A stretch of DNA of 64,000 nt from Anthopleura xanthogrammica (taxonomy: Eukaryota; Cnidaria; Anthozoa; Actiniaria; Actiniidae). Shown here one piece after another: positions 11,901-24,623 of the stretch; position 1 is the first letter of the stretch; every line of letters begins with the position of its first letter. Below the pieces are notes generated by a model, which saw only the letters and a program-made list of their open reading frames with translations, had not been told where the DNA came from and searched no databases. The stretch spans positions 13,121,597-13,185,596 of the forward strand of contig OZ025208.1 of the NCBI GenBank assembly GCA_964019055.1. Direction: 5' to 3'. Both the position numbers and the translations under genes were made by a program.

Positions 11901-14900
11901 GTTGGTTTTCATGGATGACGTCAATACTGCTCACAAAGGATATTCCACTATCACCGCTCTTGCCAATGCGATTGCCGTAAATAACAGGCTTGGATATCGT
12001 GAGTAGCCATATACCACACCCGCTGTTGGCTGTTAAAGAAGAACAAAAAGAAACCAAGTCAAAACAAGAAGGCAGAGTAGTATAGACCCCCTGCCTTGCA
12101 GCACGTTGAAATGCAGCTCAATTTGGAGGACAAAACAAAGGAATTTCAATCTCCTGAGAATTGGAACCTATTGTTTTGTCCTCCAAATTGAGCTGCATTC
12201 CGACGTGCTGTAAGGGGTCTATAGGTGGGAGCGATATTCATACGCATTGGTACTGGCAACTGTTTTAACAACCATGGGTAACAGGACTAGCTGATTCTCG
12301 TTTGATTGAGAATCATAGGCCTTTTCTGACTTCGATAAATATGATAAGCGTTCTAGTTTCGGTACAAATAACACCATATAAGGCATGATGAACAAAAGAT
12401 GTTTGTACCCAAGCTAGACCAAAATGCACCATGACCACTATCCCAGGAAAGGCACGAAAAAGACAGGTACAATTCCATGTGAAACTCTGATATTTGATAT
12501 TTGGCTCTCAATCCCTCACCTAGAATATCGTTATCCATAATGATGCCTTTTCCTCCTTCACCAATAACAATCCCGTCTGCTTGACCATCACGTATCCAGT
12601 TATTAGATACCACAGGGTTCCCACCATTCCTGATGTCTACTCCACCCCATTCCATTCCACAGATATCGTTATGGGTAATGTGACCACGCCCTTCTTCGGT
12701 TATGGCGATCCCCGCGGCTTGTCCTGACCAGATACGATTGTGCCTTAAAATGAATATGAAATCAGAATTGGGAGAAGGTCACAAAAAGGGTCGTTGCGCT
12801 TGTGATGGATATCGGGAATTTTTAAATTGGTAAATGGATTTTAGGTGGGGACAGGCGGTTCCCATTCCTACGCCACTGGTTACGGCAAAGCAAGCAAACA
12901 AACATGCAAGTTAAAGCAGTAGAAACCAGACTACCTAGATCTATTGAGAGTCTAACAACCAGGTTATGTTGACTTACTTGACCACAGGGTTCCCACGATA
13001 CAAGATATACACTCCAGCCTCAGCATTATCATAGATATCATTATCCCGTATTAGACCTCTCCCGCGGTCCAATATCACCACGCCAGACCTCTTCCCACTG
13101 TGTATCCTATTGTGCTGCACTATGGGGTCCGAGCCACTTCGAATATCGACACCAGCTTCCTTGTTCATAAAGATATCATTCCCCGCCACAAGCCCGTGAG
13201 ATCTTTCTCGGAAGAATATCCCCGAGGAATCACAGTTGTGAATCATGTTGTACAACAGGACGACTTTGGCGCCCGACATGCAACGTATACCGTACGAGAT
13301 TCCCGCCATTTCATTACACTCGATCCACGCGTGCCCTCGTCGCCGCACTAACACCGCACCTTTACATGTCTTAAAGTTATTATTTCTGACCACGCAGCCA
13401 TGGATTGAACGAATTACGTCTCTACTTTGAGTATCTAGTTGGTACTTCCCTTTACGGGGTTCAGCACCGTCTGTCACAGAATTAAGGTAGCTGTGGCCAT
13501 TTGTTACCATGGTAACATGGTTGCCTGTGCTCCCTTTCGATTGGTTATCGTTGTCTCTAAGCAACGCGCTACTACCTTTGGTTTTCTTATTGCTTCCTAC
13601 TGATGTTGTCTCTTTAGAGTCCTTGTTTGTTTTCTTATTTCGATTCTTAGAATTAACGGAGGTGTGAGAGAACGATATATCGTATAAGTCTTCAAGTCCT
13701 AGTGAATCGATTCCGTTAGCGACCATCCAGCTTTCGACCGGTCGAGAGACAGGTCTCTGTCTCGTGATTGGTGGAATACCTTCAATGATGACAGCGGAAG
13801 TGTCGTCAGTGACGAATTCGCAATTTTCCACACGACTGAAGCCTACAGATCGTAGGATGATAAATGAATGATTGAAACTACAATAACGAATGCTAACGCT
13901 GCCAGGTGATGAGACTTGGACGTGTCCTTGTTCGAAGATACAGTTATCGACCTGAATATGACCCGTGGCGACCTGGACATGAATGAAATGAAACGAAAAG
14001 GAGATGTTAGTCAGTGTTTAGAGCAAGATACAGGACAGTCAATCAAGACGGACAAAAAAAAGCAAAGTCAAACAAACAAACAAACAAACAAACAAACAAA
14101 CAAACAAACAAAACAAACAAACAAAACAAACAAACAAAACAAACAAACAAAACAAACAAACAAAACAAACAAACAAACAAACAAACAAACAAACAAAACA
14201 AACAAACAAAACAAACAAAACAAACAAACAAACAAACAAACAAACAAACAAACAAAACAAACAAACAAAACAAACAAACAAACAAACAAACAAAACAAAC
14301 AAACAAAACAAACAAACAAACAAACAAACAAACAAACAAACAAACAAAACAAACAAAACAAACAAACAAACAAACAAAACAAACAAACAAACAAACAAAC
14401 AAACAAACAAACAAACAAACAAACAAAACAAACAAACAAACAGAAACAGTTCATTTTATGAGCTAAGTTAGGGAGAAAATTTACATCAATGTCAGGTTTG
14501 CTCGGCTGTTATCGGTAAAAGGGCAAATATAAACAAAGCATAATACTCAAGGGAATAACAGGTGGACTGAAATGGAGGACACTTACGCCCAAAACTATAA
14601 TAAAAGGCATAAAATATTTTAATATTATTTTGTTACTTCATTTCAAGTCGATAACGCACGATAAAAAAACGAAGTGGCAAAAAAGGAGTGTTGCAGTTTT
14701 TGGATTTTTCAAAAGTTGTAGCGTTTTTTTTAGTGTTATGTTTTCTAAAGAAATAAAAAATAAACTCAGGCTTAAGCAAAGTGAATGAAATCAAATCTAC
14801 TCAAAATCTTACTCAGGAAAAAAAAAATATACGACACTAAGTAGAACGAACCTCTTTATCACATATCGGATTATCCGAACTAAATATTCCATCTTCCGTT

Positions 14901-17900
14901 ACACGAAGTATATTTCGTGCAGTTTGTCTCGACTCTCCTCAATTCTTCAAGCACGTTTTACGATTTATTCTCCTCCAACTATAGGTCAACTTTTATTACA
15001 ATTGCTACTGACATAAGAGTGTTAGTTGTACGGCCTATCTATACTTCATGACAGGAAAACTAGAAGGCTTTTTCTTCAATGTCCGGCCTCCTTAAAGGTC
15101 ACTTGTATCGTGTGTTTTATCCCATCATTGGCCGGTTATTGCGTACTTATGCGAACCTGATTTCAATACAAATACAAAACTCCAGTACTGACACCTTGAT
15201 TAATTTACTACTGGAAAATCCGGCTCCTGTTATTGACTTTGTTGTCTTGTCGGCTACGCTTGGTTTTTATCTCTCGTTATTATCTCTCTCGTTTATACTC
15301 TATCCTTGATTCTAGAGTAAAATAGAATTATCCCTTTAAATTTCACTCCATTTTTATAAAAACGTTAACAAAAAGGAGGGACATTTTTTTTTGCACAATG
15401 TTTCTCGTATATCGCTACATATAGATTAGCCAAGAGGTTGTCCAGGGTTTGATCAAATTGTTTGGTTTGGTTTGGGGGCTACGTCAGCTCTGACCTCCGC
15501 GTTTTCCCGGCCAAGGAGTTCTTCAGTTATTATCCGGATAATCTCATTTAATTTTCATACAGGGAACCAATACCTCACGTAACTGTTCTAGGTGAAGCAC
15601 AACTAAAAAATCCTATAGTAGCATCTATTTTATTTTAGTATTTTATTATTAGTCTTTGAATATTACTCTTCTGTTTTCATTTCGCTTTGGTGCAACAGAG
15701 TCGGACGGGTTTTTTATTACGTTGTAGCAATTACACCCACTGACTTCACTCGTTATTTCCATCACTGATATCTCTTCCAAAATGTAATCAAGAATGCCAT
15801 CCGTTCAAAAATTATTTGACAGAATGATGAAACACAACTAAAGTTTGATATAAGAAGCGGTATATTTTTCCTCGAAACAATATCGTAAGACAGCTTGTGT
15901 AAATTTTAATCGCGGCCAGGCACACGTCGTCTCTTCCACCTGACGTGTCTACGCACACGTTTAAAGGTGAACTTTGTTATCATATTGCAGTGTTATCTTT
16001 GGGACAGCTGCCTAAATATTGGCGAAACTTCATGAAAATCAGCTATGAATCGACTTCCTTTTTCCACTCTTCACTTTTTTCATTCCCTTCTTTTCATTTT
16101 TCTTGCTTTTTCCTCCTATTCTTAGTCTCGTTTCTTCTCCTCTTCTCTCCTCTCCTCTCCTCTTCTCTCCTCTCGTTTCCTCTCCTTTCCTCTCGTCGCT
16201 TCCTTTCCTTATCTTTCGTCTAGTTCTATTTATTCGGTTTCTTCTCTTCATTTCTTCTCAGCAAAATTCTCTTTCCTTTCCTCTTCTCCCTAACCAAATC
16301 CCCCTCCCGTTTTTTCCTTTGTTTTTCCCAAGCCTTTCTCCTTTCAATTTCTTCATAATCTACAACATTCGCCAACTCTAGATTTGAGTGCACATCACCA
16401 AACCGAATCAAAATGAGCAACAAATCGATAGTTTACTATTATTACCCAGACAAGATTGTTTTTTTCTTGGGAGTGTTATATATCTTTCTAAATACTATAG
16501 TATAAGGTTTAGTTTTAAGGGATTACTGAAGTCAGTAACATCAAGTACACTAATTATACACTCACTCAGTGGTTCTGTTCATTTGGACGAACGAAAACTG
16601 GAAAAAACTGAAACAAAATACTTCTCATGTCCGTGACAAGAGACAACATTAATCTTACTAAGCTCAAGTGCTCAATCTAAGGGAGATTTTCGAGAATAAA
16701 TTGCAGTCAAAATATGACAGCTGGTCCGTCATAGTGTCAATTTGTTTCGCTCAAAACTGATCTGAACTTAAAGATCAATTTAGACCCCCTTGACTGTACA
16801 ATGTGGTTACTACAGAATAAACAATTGTTATCGTCTATTAGGCGATATTATGGTTTTTGCAAAGTATATTTTAGCTTTTTTTCCGGCAAATTTTCACACC
16901 TTGTAACGGATTGAAAGCTTTTTTGAAGACTCCTAAACTGAACAATATCTACAACGGGGAGTCGTTAAAGGAAATTAAAGTCATTTTCATGAGAGAGTTC
17001 AGCTGGCAATTTTCAGTGTCATTAGACTTCAAGTTTTTCACCAATGATTGTTCATTCTCCAGCTCGCTCGCTGAGAGTCAGTTCTTTCGGCTGTTATTTC
17101 TCTCTGTTAAACCGAACAATCAAAGTTCAGGTGTTTTTAAAGGAACAACTTTAATTTGTTTTTCGCGAAGGGGCAGAAAAGAATTTTGGCAACTATTGAT
17201 GTTCAAAATGAAAGCATACGGAGTAAAACCCCAAAAAAATATCTACTGGCTATGTTGTAATTAAGGGTAGGTAGTTTAGTTGGCATTTAGGGGATTTAAC
17301 TTGCAGTAGGGGGCTTGGAAGGACCATCGACATCCACCCCCTCCCCTAGATTCACCTCTGCATTTCACGGGCGTGCGCCAGTGTCATACATTTTTCCACC
17401 TTTTAGGACCTTTAATTTAGAACAAAGTATTCGAGCTCATACCAAGAAACATAAAATGATAAATCGGAACAAACTATCAAGTGTTTGCTTTTAAAACACT
17501 GAAACACCCACTTTGAGATGTACTGCAAGTCTTCGTAATTGTTCTGTATTTTCGCTGTTCTTGGATCACGGAAATGCCGAAATGTTTGCTTGCTTATCAG
17601 ACTACATCTCGTACTGTTGCGGTTGATTTTTACACTGTTTCGGTTTTGTTTGTTTTTATTAAGCCGTAATTTCAATATCCTGTAATTTTCTGGCTAAGAC
17701 TTTTGGATGTTATTGTTCGAATTTTTGATGTTACGTAACGTTGTCCAAAAACTGTTTAAAGTGCTTAGCAAATGAACTAGCGCCAAGTCTATGTGTTTGA
17801 AGAATATTAATCTTCAAACGGTATTGGTTCAAAGCACGTAAATAATGAATCATATCTTAGTTCCAAATAAAATCTTCACTAACAACCGCGTTACGGTAAA

Positions 17901-20409
17901 AATATTCAAAACTAAGAAGAAAAATTAATCGAGGAAAGAATAGTGAATGAAGCAAAACAATGAAAAGAAAAATTCCTGGTAAATGGGTGGGAATAGACTG
18001 ATTCTATAAGTCGGTTACAGTTCGCTCAAGAATCATATGAGGAGCGAAAACTACGACTTATGAATCGTCTAGGATGGGAATAGAATATGAGACAACAAAA
18101 AAGAAATTTGAAAGAAAAAAATTCGGAGAAAAGAAAAAGGGAAAGCTAAGTCGTATTGTTGCTGTGGTGCAGAGTCTCAAGTTTACATCAGATAAGAAGA
18201 CAAAAATACATCGCTATGACAGGTCGCCTATTAACCTACAAGATGGTTTATCTTGGGCAAGATGTACATCGATGTACTTGCATCCTTGGTTAAGTTAGAC
18301 TACAGTTATATTCATCAGTATCCCTCTACGGTCGTTTCTAGATTACTCAGAGGGTAGGAAATTTAACATATTTGAAAATCCATTTACTTTTGGCATTTTT
18401 ATTATCTTAATCCTTGACATCAGTCGGTCATTTCAGGAGTCTGTCAAGCACCCATACACTTCCATGGATTCCAATCCAAGCCAGAACAAAAGAAACCTAA
18501 TGCAGACTTCTTTTTAATTAAAATCGTATTTACACAAAAAGGTATATATCACCGAGGAAAGAAAATTATAAGCAAGATGCTTGGCCAAAAGCAGAATTGA
18601 ATTTCAGAATGGTGTTTAAATATTATAAACGACACTTTCGAAAAACGGCTTTTTTCAATGCTAGTTGAAGACCCCAAAAAAATCACCATCGGGATTAACG
18701 CCCTGAGCTTCTTTGACTAATTCTAAATATGTACAGAAGTTACTAGTAACTTTTTAAATATTATGGTTCGAAGTCTTTTTTTTTCTAAGAGAAAATTTTT
18801 GTTTTATAAAATTGAAGATGCTCTTTTTCAGCTATGAATTTTCGCTGTTTTTTTCCATAACAACTTGAATAATTTTAATCAGTATTGATTGTTTTTTAAG
18901 CTTGGAATTATGTCTTATCTATAGTGAGTTTCTTTTAGTCGGTAACGAACTTATAATAGCGGCAATTTTTTTTATATACGATCAATTAAAAATCTTTCGA
19001 ATTTGGAGTTGATATATCATTCCAACTAATTTGTCAAGACCTGCGAAGTATATTATCGAATTTAGTACGATTTTTTAGAAGCAAGAACTCCGTCTTGGCA
19101 CAAGGTTTTTGTTTTGTAAAAATCCATTGGAAAGCATAGACTAATTTTGAAATACCATTGATTAAACTGTCAGGAATGACGGATGTGAAGTGACGATAGC
19201 AAACAATCAATGAATGTTCGAATTCATGTAGTTACTAAGCTGCATTGAAAAAAAGAAAGTCTCTGAATGCAAATGTCGAAGGGCGAAAAATTGACTGCTC
19301 AAAATGTTTTTGGAAAAAAAAAAATTATAATATTTTTTAAGATTTTTTTGCTAAAGAATTTTTTACCGACTTGTAGCGAAGCAGAAATAAATAACAGTGT
19401 TACCATCTAATAAAACTCGTGTCGTGACTAAAAAAAAAGAGAAGAATACCCTTAAGAAACCGGTAATATAATTAATTTTTGAGACAGTTTTTCTCCAAAA
19501 AGATGTACATATATTTTACATATCTTTGTCATAAAGTTTTTAAGCTTATTGGAGGATTGTTATGAAAAAAATCTTAAGGGCTTTTTTTATAGTTCCAAGA
19601 AAATAATTTTATCAACTTGTCTTGCTCGTGAAATAAAGTTGAATTCGAAAAAGACCTAACGTGATGACCTCGATTAACTCATAAAAAAATACGAATAATC
19701 TTGAAGAAGATCTTTGCATTTAGTGTTCTATAAGGGGATTAGGGAACGAACTAGACAAAATTAGCAATTTTATACGATAAATGGTAAAGGAAAACTGCCC
19801 TACCTTCATTATTACTGGAGAATTTTGAACTAACATCCCAGTACCAGGTTGAACTACGACATTGACCAAACGTGCCGTCGAACATTGCTGTTCAATGGTC
19901 ATCTGAATCACTACATCTCCGATCTCTCCTTCTCCGTAAATCTCTATTGGAAATTTCAAGACTAAAAAGTGCTGTTCGTCGTAAATCCCGGGATGTAGGA
20001 CGATTCGATCGAAAGGAGAAGCAGCGCTCATAGCATCACGAATACTTGAGTACTTCTTCCCGGGGCCGACGTGTAGAGTAACCTTTTCGGGCCTTCTTCG
20101 CAAAGCGATAAAAAATGGAGAGCATCTTACGTCGATGCTTCGGTTGATCCATTGTTGTGATGCTATATGGTGAGCTTTATAAGTGCTTTTCCACGAAGAG
20201 GGTTCTTTTTCAGTAGTGTTAGGCCAATTCGGATGTCTCCACTTTTTTGCCGCGAGAAACAGTGTCTTCCATCTTGTACTATCAAGACTTTTGACCAACT
20301 CTCTCCATTCTTTGCAAACTTGCGAACATCGGCAAAGATCAGCTACAGATAAGTACGAAAGAACAAGTCTCCATAACTCTAGAGGCAATGTGGCTTCTTT
20401 CTCCGGCAT
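8945..20409 (-). CDS. FBXO10: F-box only protein 10 (SCF substrate receptor with beta-helix repeats)
   Basis: FBXO10 is the substrate-recognition subunit of an SCF (SKP1-CUL1) ubiquitin ligase; mammalian FBXO10 targets the BCL2 survival protein. Six exons join in phase to 944 aa (human about 956): 20409-19804, 13972-12978, 12744-12530, 12029-11863, 10519-10432, 9708-8945. An F-box opens the protein (LPLELWRLVLSYL, LDSTRW, RHPNWPN, about residues 6-60). Next come HVGPGKKYSSIRDAM and a long right-handed beta-helix made of CASH/PbH1 repeats with the recurring pattern G(V/I)xxxxxGxxxxxxNxIxxN (for example EAGVDIRSGSDPIVQHNRIH). A Ser/Thr/Lys-rich, poorly conserved linker lies near residues 265-350. 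The protein ends FCVIS, a CaaX-type prenylation box. Intron 1 is 5.8 kb and full of simple repeats. Paralogue FBXO11 is excluded by the F-box and linker arrangement and by the CaaX end. Confidence 0.95.
9831..9984. repeat. 22-bp minisatellite in FBXO10 intron 5
   Basis: Six good copies and one decayed copy of ACAGTTGCGCAATGRATTTCGT run from 9831 and begin about 120 bp from the acceptor of the last FBXO10 exon. The open frames crossing it on both strands are repetitive artefacts. It has no spacers, so it is not a CRISPR array. Confidence 0.93.
12081..12223. repeat. Foldback MITE, family A (copy 1), in FBXO10 intron
   Basis: The ends TATAGACCCC and GGGGTCTATA are inverted. Long arms include GCAGCTCAATTTGGAGGACA and its near-perfect complement. 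A second copy is at 55351-55490 in SRRT and a diverged relative lies at about 59040-59150. Flanking TA could be the target duplication of a Tc1/mariner-type element. Confidence 0.8.
14065..14441. repeat. Long (CAAA)n / CAAAACAAAC microsatellite
   Basis: About 375 bp are made almost entirely of CAAA units with irregular CAAAA insertions. Every frame on both strands stays open because the repeat lacks stop codons. The predicted Lys/Gln/Thr/Asn or Phe/Val/Cys/Leu proteins are therefore meaningless. Confidence 0.97.
16060..16375. repeat. Pyrimidine-rich (TCTCC)n tract in FBXO10 intron 1
   Basis: The plus strand is nearly all C/T, with repeated CTCCTCTTCTC units around 16137-16200. On the transcribed minus strand it is a long purine tract. 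It is capable in principle of triplex (H-DNA) formation; no coding signal. Confidence 0.85.
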
Positions 20410-21771
20410 CTTGCCCTTAAAGGAATGACGATTCCCGATGAACTTACGGCTGTAAAACTGTAAACATTAGGAACCTTCCATCGCCATATGTAACTCTGGG
20501 AAACAATTGGCATGACTCTTCTGCACGCTGATTGGTCGATAAGATGAACGTAATTTAACCATCGCTGAATCGATTAAAATGGACAGCTGGTAAATGCACA
20601 AAAATCGTGAATGAAAAAGAGGAAATTGCAATTAAGAATGAGTCGCATTTTCGAGAAAAATACGAAATGCGAATGTTTGGATTAAATATTTGATATTAGG
20701 GCTGGTTTATTGCCCCCTACCCCAGCCCAAGGTTTCTATATCATTTTGTGATCACTGTCCTGGACAAAAGTAATTTTTGGAGATTTCCAGGATTTCACAA
20801 TATTTTAGATTTTTTCAGCTGGTGTGCCTGAAAAATTATGCATAAAATGGAATATTTTAGGATTTCTTTGTCAAGCTGTATATTTGATATAGAGAAAAAT
20901 CTTCTTTCAATAATAGAAATTGTTATCATTTTATCATCTTTTATTATCTGGTAAATCTCACCTCATTACAATAAAATTAGAATAACATTTTCTATTACAA
21001 TGCATTTAAAAGACAAGAAAAACAAAGTAAAACAAAGTTCTTTTTGTATTAATTCTGGGGTCAAAATGTCAATAAAGTCCAAGAATTTTTGAGTAAGTCA
21101 TTTTAATGAAATAATGTAAATTTTTCGATAGAATAATACTGTAATAATAGTTTATTCATACCACAAAAAATTTATATTAAATAACATTAATTAGATAAAA
21201 TCAGGGGTGGTGGAAGTGGGGGGTCACTGCCCCTCCCAAATTATTTAGATAAGGTGGCCTGCCCCCCCCCCTACAAAATTCTTTTGTTCCCTACATGAGT
21301 TGGCAAGTGTGCAAATTTCTAGCTAGAACTACCCCCCCCCCCCCCAAAGAAAAAACAACTTTATAAGCAAATTTCCCCCATCCTTTTTTTGCTTCAGCGA
21401 TTTTGGGGATTTTTGCCTCCCTGTTTACTCCCTAACTCTGCCCCTAAAATTTAACTAAGGGTATTGGTTACCTAGAGTAGTTAAGAAGCTAATCAAGCTT
21501 GGGTAACACAATAGAACATTTAGTACATACACATTTAATATTTTCATACAGGTCATTGATCTTGGGATGAGTTCCCAACCTCCCTCAATGCAAGAACTTC
21601 ACCAGACATTTTTCACCATTCCAGACATGGCCAATTTTGAAAAGATACATGTCAAATCAAAAATATACCCTTCACTTAGGTGAGAAGGGGCTATGGGGCT
21701 ATATATATTTATACATTTATTCAGTAAAAATTTAACTTTTTTAAAGCCAACAGGATCAAATTTTTCTGTTC

Positions 21772-22066
21772 AGGGAGCATTCATTTTTTAGGAGGAGGGG
21801 GGGTCATTAAAAAATTACTAGATAAAAAGGGGGGGTCACATTTTTTTTGAATGTTGAACCAGGGGGGGTCATGAATAAAAATACAGTGTTTTTTTTTTTT
21901 TTTATTCTTTTTCTGGAGGGGGGGGCTAGAAAATTTTTATATTTGGAAGTAGGGGGGGGGGTTATCGAAATATTCAATTCCTTACCATGGGGGCTAGCAT
22001 TTTTTTTCTATTTGATTCCTCTAATTCCTCCGGCCCCCCCCCCCTCCTAAAAAATGAATGCTCCCT
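21772..22066. repeat. Inverted-repeat element with G-run interior
   Basis: Terminal repeats AGGGAGCATTCATTTTTTAG and CTAAAAAATGAATGCTCCCT are perfect inverted copies. The inside holds degenerate units of a G-run followed by TCATTA or CTAGAAAATTT. G-run fragments of similar look occur around 43720-43850 and 50190-50480. Confidence 0.75.
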
Positions 22067-22574
22067 CAAGAGTCTTTATGTTTTTGTGGGGGGTCATTAG
22101 ATTTAATAAGAGGGTCATGATATTTTTTGATGCAATGATTCTAAATTTTTCTATCCTAAACTCAGTGACGGAAACAAAAATAATTTGAGTTTTCCATAGA
22201 CCACTCTCAATCCTGTTCTAAAAGTGAGACTAACAGGACGAAAGAAATCACACTTTTTCTTTGTGGAATTTTTATCATTTCTTTTGTATTTTCTTCTAAG
22301 CCTTGCATGCCAGATAATTTTAAAAGGGGTCTATATTTCTCTATGCAGCAAAGAACAATTGAGAGTAAAAATGTTGTCTTTCCTAACCTTTCAAAACTAC
22401 TTATTCTTATAAATTAAGGCAAAACAATAAATAATAATTATTGGTTTGAATGATTTTATTGATATTATGTATTACATGTGTCATGCCCATAGCACTGGAC
22501 TTGTCATTTTTACACCAAGATAAAAAATGCAAAAAAATTATTATTAACAATAAAATGTGTTTTCCTAAATTATT

Positions 22575-23095
22575 AAGGTAATTCCCTTGTTTTGCACTGC
22601 GCATCTTTCTGCACATACGACTAAAAGCACGGAACTTACACAGCTTAGGCATTTTATTTTTATATTCTAGGTAAAAATTCTATTCAAAACTAAATTTCTA
22701 TTTTTTTCTCTTTTTTGAGCAGAAAAAATGCGATTTTTTAAAACTCGCCCCAGTCTCCTCTTGGGAAAGTGTGAGTTTTCGACCATTTTGTGATGTGTTT
22801 CACGAAATATTCCGAAAAAAAGCATGGTGATCCCCATTTTTTATTTGATATTTTTAATAAAATTGCTGCTGTGCATCATATATCAAAATATCAACCGACT
22901 TCTGGTTGCAACCACATTTCGCCAAAAACCTATAAATTGCTATATTTGAAGAGCATCTAGCACAAAAACAAGCATGGTGACCCCCTCTTTTTATTGCAGT
23001 TTTTAATTGTCCATTACATCATTAATGTCCATGCAAAGTTTCAGAACAAAGTTATTGGCAAAATTTCTTTCGAGGGAATCACCTTAAATAGCTGT
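22575..23095. repeat. Mariner-like MITE, family D (copy 1, with internal insertion)
   Basis: The ends AAGGTAATTCCC and GGGAATCACCTT are inverted and flanked by T/TA sequence. It matches 35851-36209 in reverse orientation along most of its length. This copy carries about 150 extra bp (about 22826-22975) that look like a partial internal duplication. The small open frame starting MPKLCKF is part of the repeat. Confidence 0.8.
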
Positions 23096-23337
23096 CTATC
23101 TACAATCTATCTACAAACTTCTTGAAAGTACATACATAATCATACATGCCATAAAAATGACCTATTAAAACTTATAAATAGCTATCTATTTGTACAAACC
23201 TCTTCAAAGTTAACTAATCATACATGCCATGAAAACGACCTATTAAAACTTATTATGAATGGGAATATTCGAATAAATTAAAGACACCAGATTCCTATTA
23301 AGACTACTGATTCTTTAAATTAAAAGATTAATATCAT

Positions 23338-24077
23338 TCGGCATCACTAAATCACGGAACCAACGGAACCGGCGGAACCTACGGAACCACCAGAAAATTT
23401 CCAATCTATAAAATACATGCATTAAAAAACTTTTTTTGAACCATTTTGAAACACAGGAAACCCAATATGACACAGGAAACCCATCATTAATCAATCAAAT
23501 CTTATTTTACATACCAAAAAAAATGAAAGGCAAAAGATAAATATATTTTAACAAGAAAGCAAGTTCAGTCTATACAGCGATTCTGTACGTGTTAATTAAC
23601 ATCATGTACGTCATGAACGTGGTCGATCTTCTGTCTTACTTTTCTTCACCATGCCAGCTTTCTTTCTTGGAAACCACATGACGCATGCTCATGACGTAAT
23701 GATGGGTTTCCTGTGTCATATTGGGTTTCCTGTGTTTCAAAATGGCTGCCATACATTGATGACTATACATGGATGTTATGACTTCAAATCTTTCGCTAAT
23801 CGTGCTAAGACAAACCTGATTTAATATTTTTTCTAATTAATCGATGAGATATGTTAAACCACACATAATTTAATCTTGACATGAACTTCAGCAGTAGGAG
23901 TCCGACAATCGCATCTATTCAGCGAGTGTGTTGATTATTCTGTTGATTGATAAGCTTAATGACATCAAGTAAGACAAAAAAAAGTTTTTTCATGCATTTA
24001 TTTTATAGATTGGAAATTTTCTGGTGGTTCCGTAGGTTCCGTTGGTTCCGTTGGTTCCGTGATTTAGTGATGCCGAA
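23338..24077. repeat. Large nested foldback element with GGTTCCGTT repeats
   Basis: The outer arms, about 23338-23440 and 23975-24077, are inverted copies that include four tandem 9-bp units of the GGTTCCGTT type. Inner arms, about 23438-23490 and 23697-23748, are a second inverted pair with two copies of CAGGAAACCCA or its complement. The core has no open frame of note. The layout resembles Foldback-type elements: long arms with subrepeats. Confidence 0.8.
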
Positions 24078-24623
24078 TATCATTCGTATTTGTCTTTTTG
24101 CTGTGAATAGAAAATTTTTCGGAAAAAGGTCTATTTTCATTCAATTAAACTATAACTATTTGGTTGTAATTAGAACTATATATAAACCACTAGCAAATTA
24201 CAATACATCTTTCTAATGTAAAAACTGCCTAATATCACTAATTATTATTACCGGTATTTAAAGCGCAGCACAAGGTTTTTGACATCTTTGTGTTCTTTGG
24301 TTGTTAGGATTTACAAACAACTACAATCATGCTGAATTCTCATTTTTCTAATGCTTATAAATACTATTAGAACATTTCATATTTCAATTTAATGGACTTT
24401 TCTCTTTTGAGAAATTTCAATGAGGTTTACACCTGCAGGTGTGAAAGTCAAGTGCTCTGGTTTCAGTTACAATTGCTTCCATAAGAAGAACCATTTCCAC
24501 CTTACGAAATTATCTGCTCTCATTGATCAGTCGGCAAGATTATACAATATATTTGTCAAAAAGATGTCAAAAACTTTCTACAGCCTTCACAATACCATGC
24601 ATTGCACTGTAATCTCATTACAA

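Larger units (their letters stand above)
13973..19803. other. FBXO10 intron 1, 5.8 kb, no gene seen
   Basis: This large AT-rich intron holds the CAAA microsatellite (about 14065-14440) and a long pyrimidine tract (about 16060-16370), both listed separately. The remaining sequence from 14500 to 19800 is poly(A)/poly(T)-rich with only short open frames. No RNA gene, nested gene or transposon coding sequence could be recognised in it. Confidence 0.6.
20410..24623. other. Intergenic region between FBXO10 and the unknown gene
   Basis: It has the FBXO10 promoter side near 20410-20600 and is otherwise AT-rich. It holds three separately listed inverted-repeat elements (21772-22066, 22575-23095, 23338-24077) and several poly-G/poly-C runs. 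No exon of a recognised gene is visible. Stretches such as 20700-21200 show nothing but low complexity. Confidence 0.6.

Noticed and set aside
14039..14466. Several overlapping long open frames of Lys/Gln/Thr/Asn or Cys/Leu/Phe/Val
   Set aside because: They come from the stop-free CAAA microsatellite in an FBXO10 intron; all frames are open for the same trivial reason.
22407..22652. Small open frame starting MPKLCKF, also visible at 36130
   Set aside because: It lies at the edge of a MITE and the second copy loses the frame, so conservation reflects the transposon, not a peptide.
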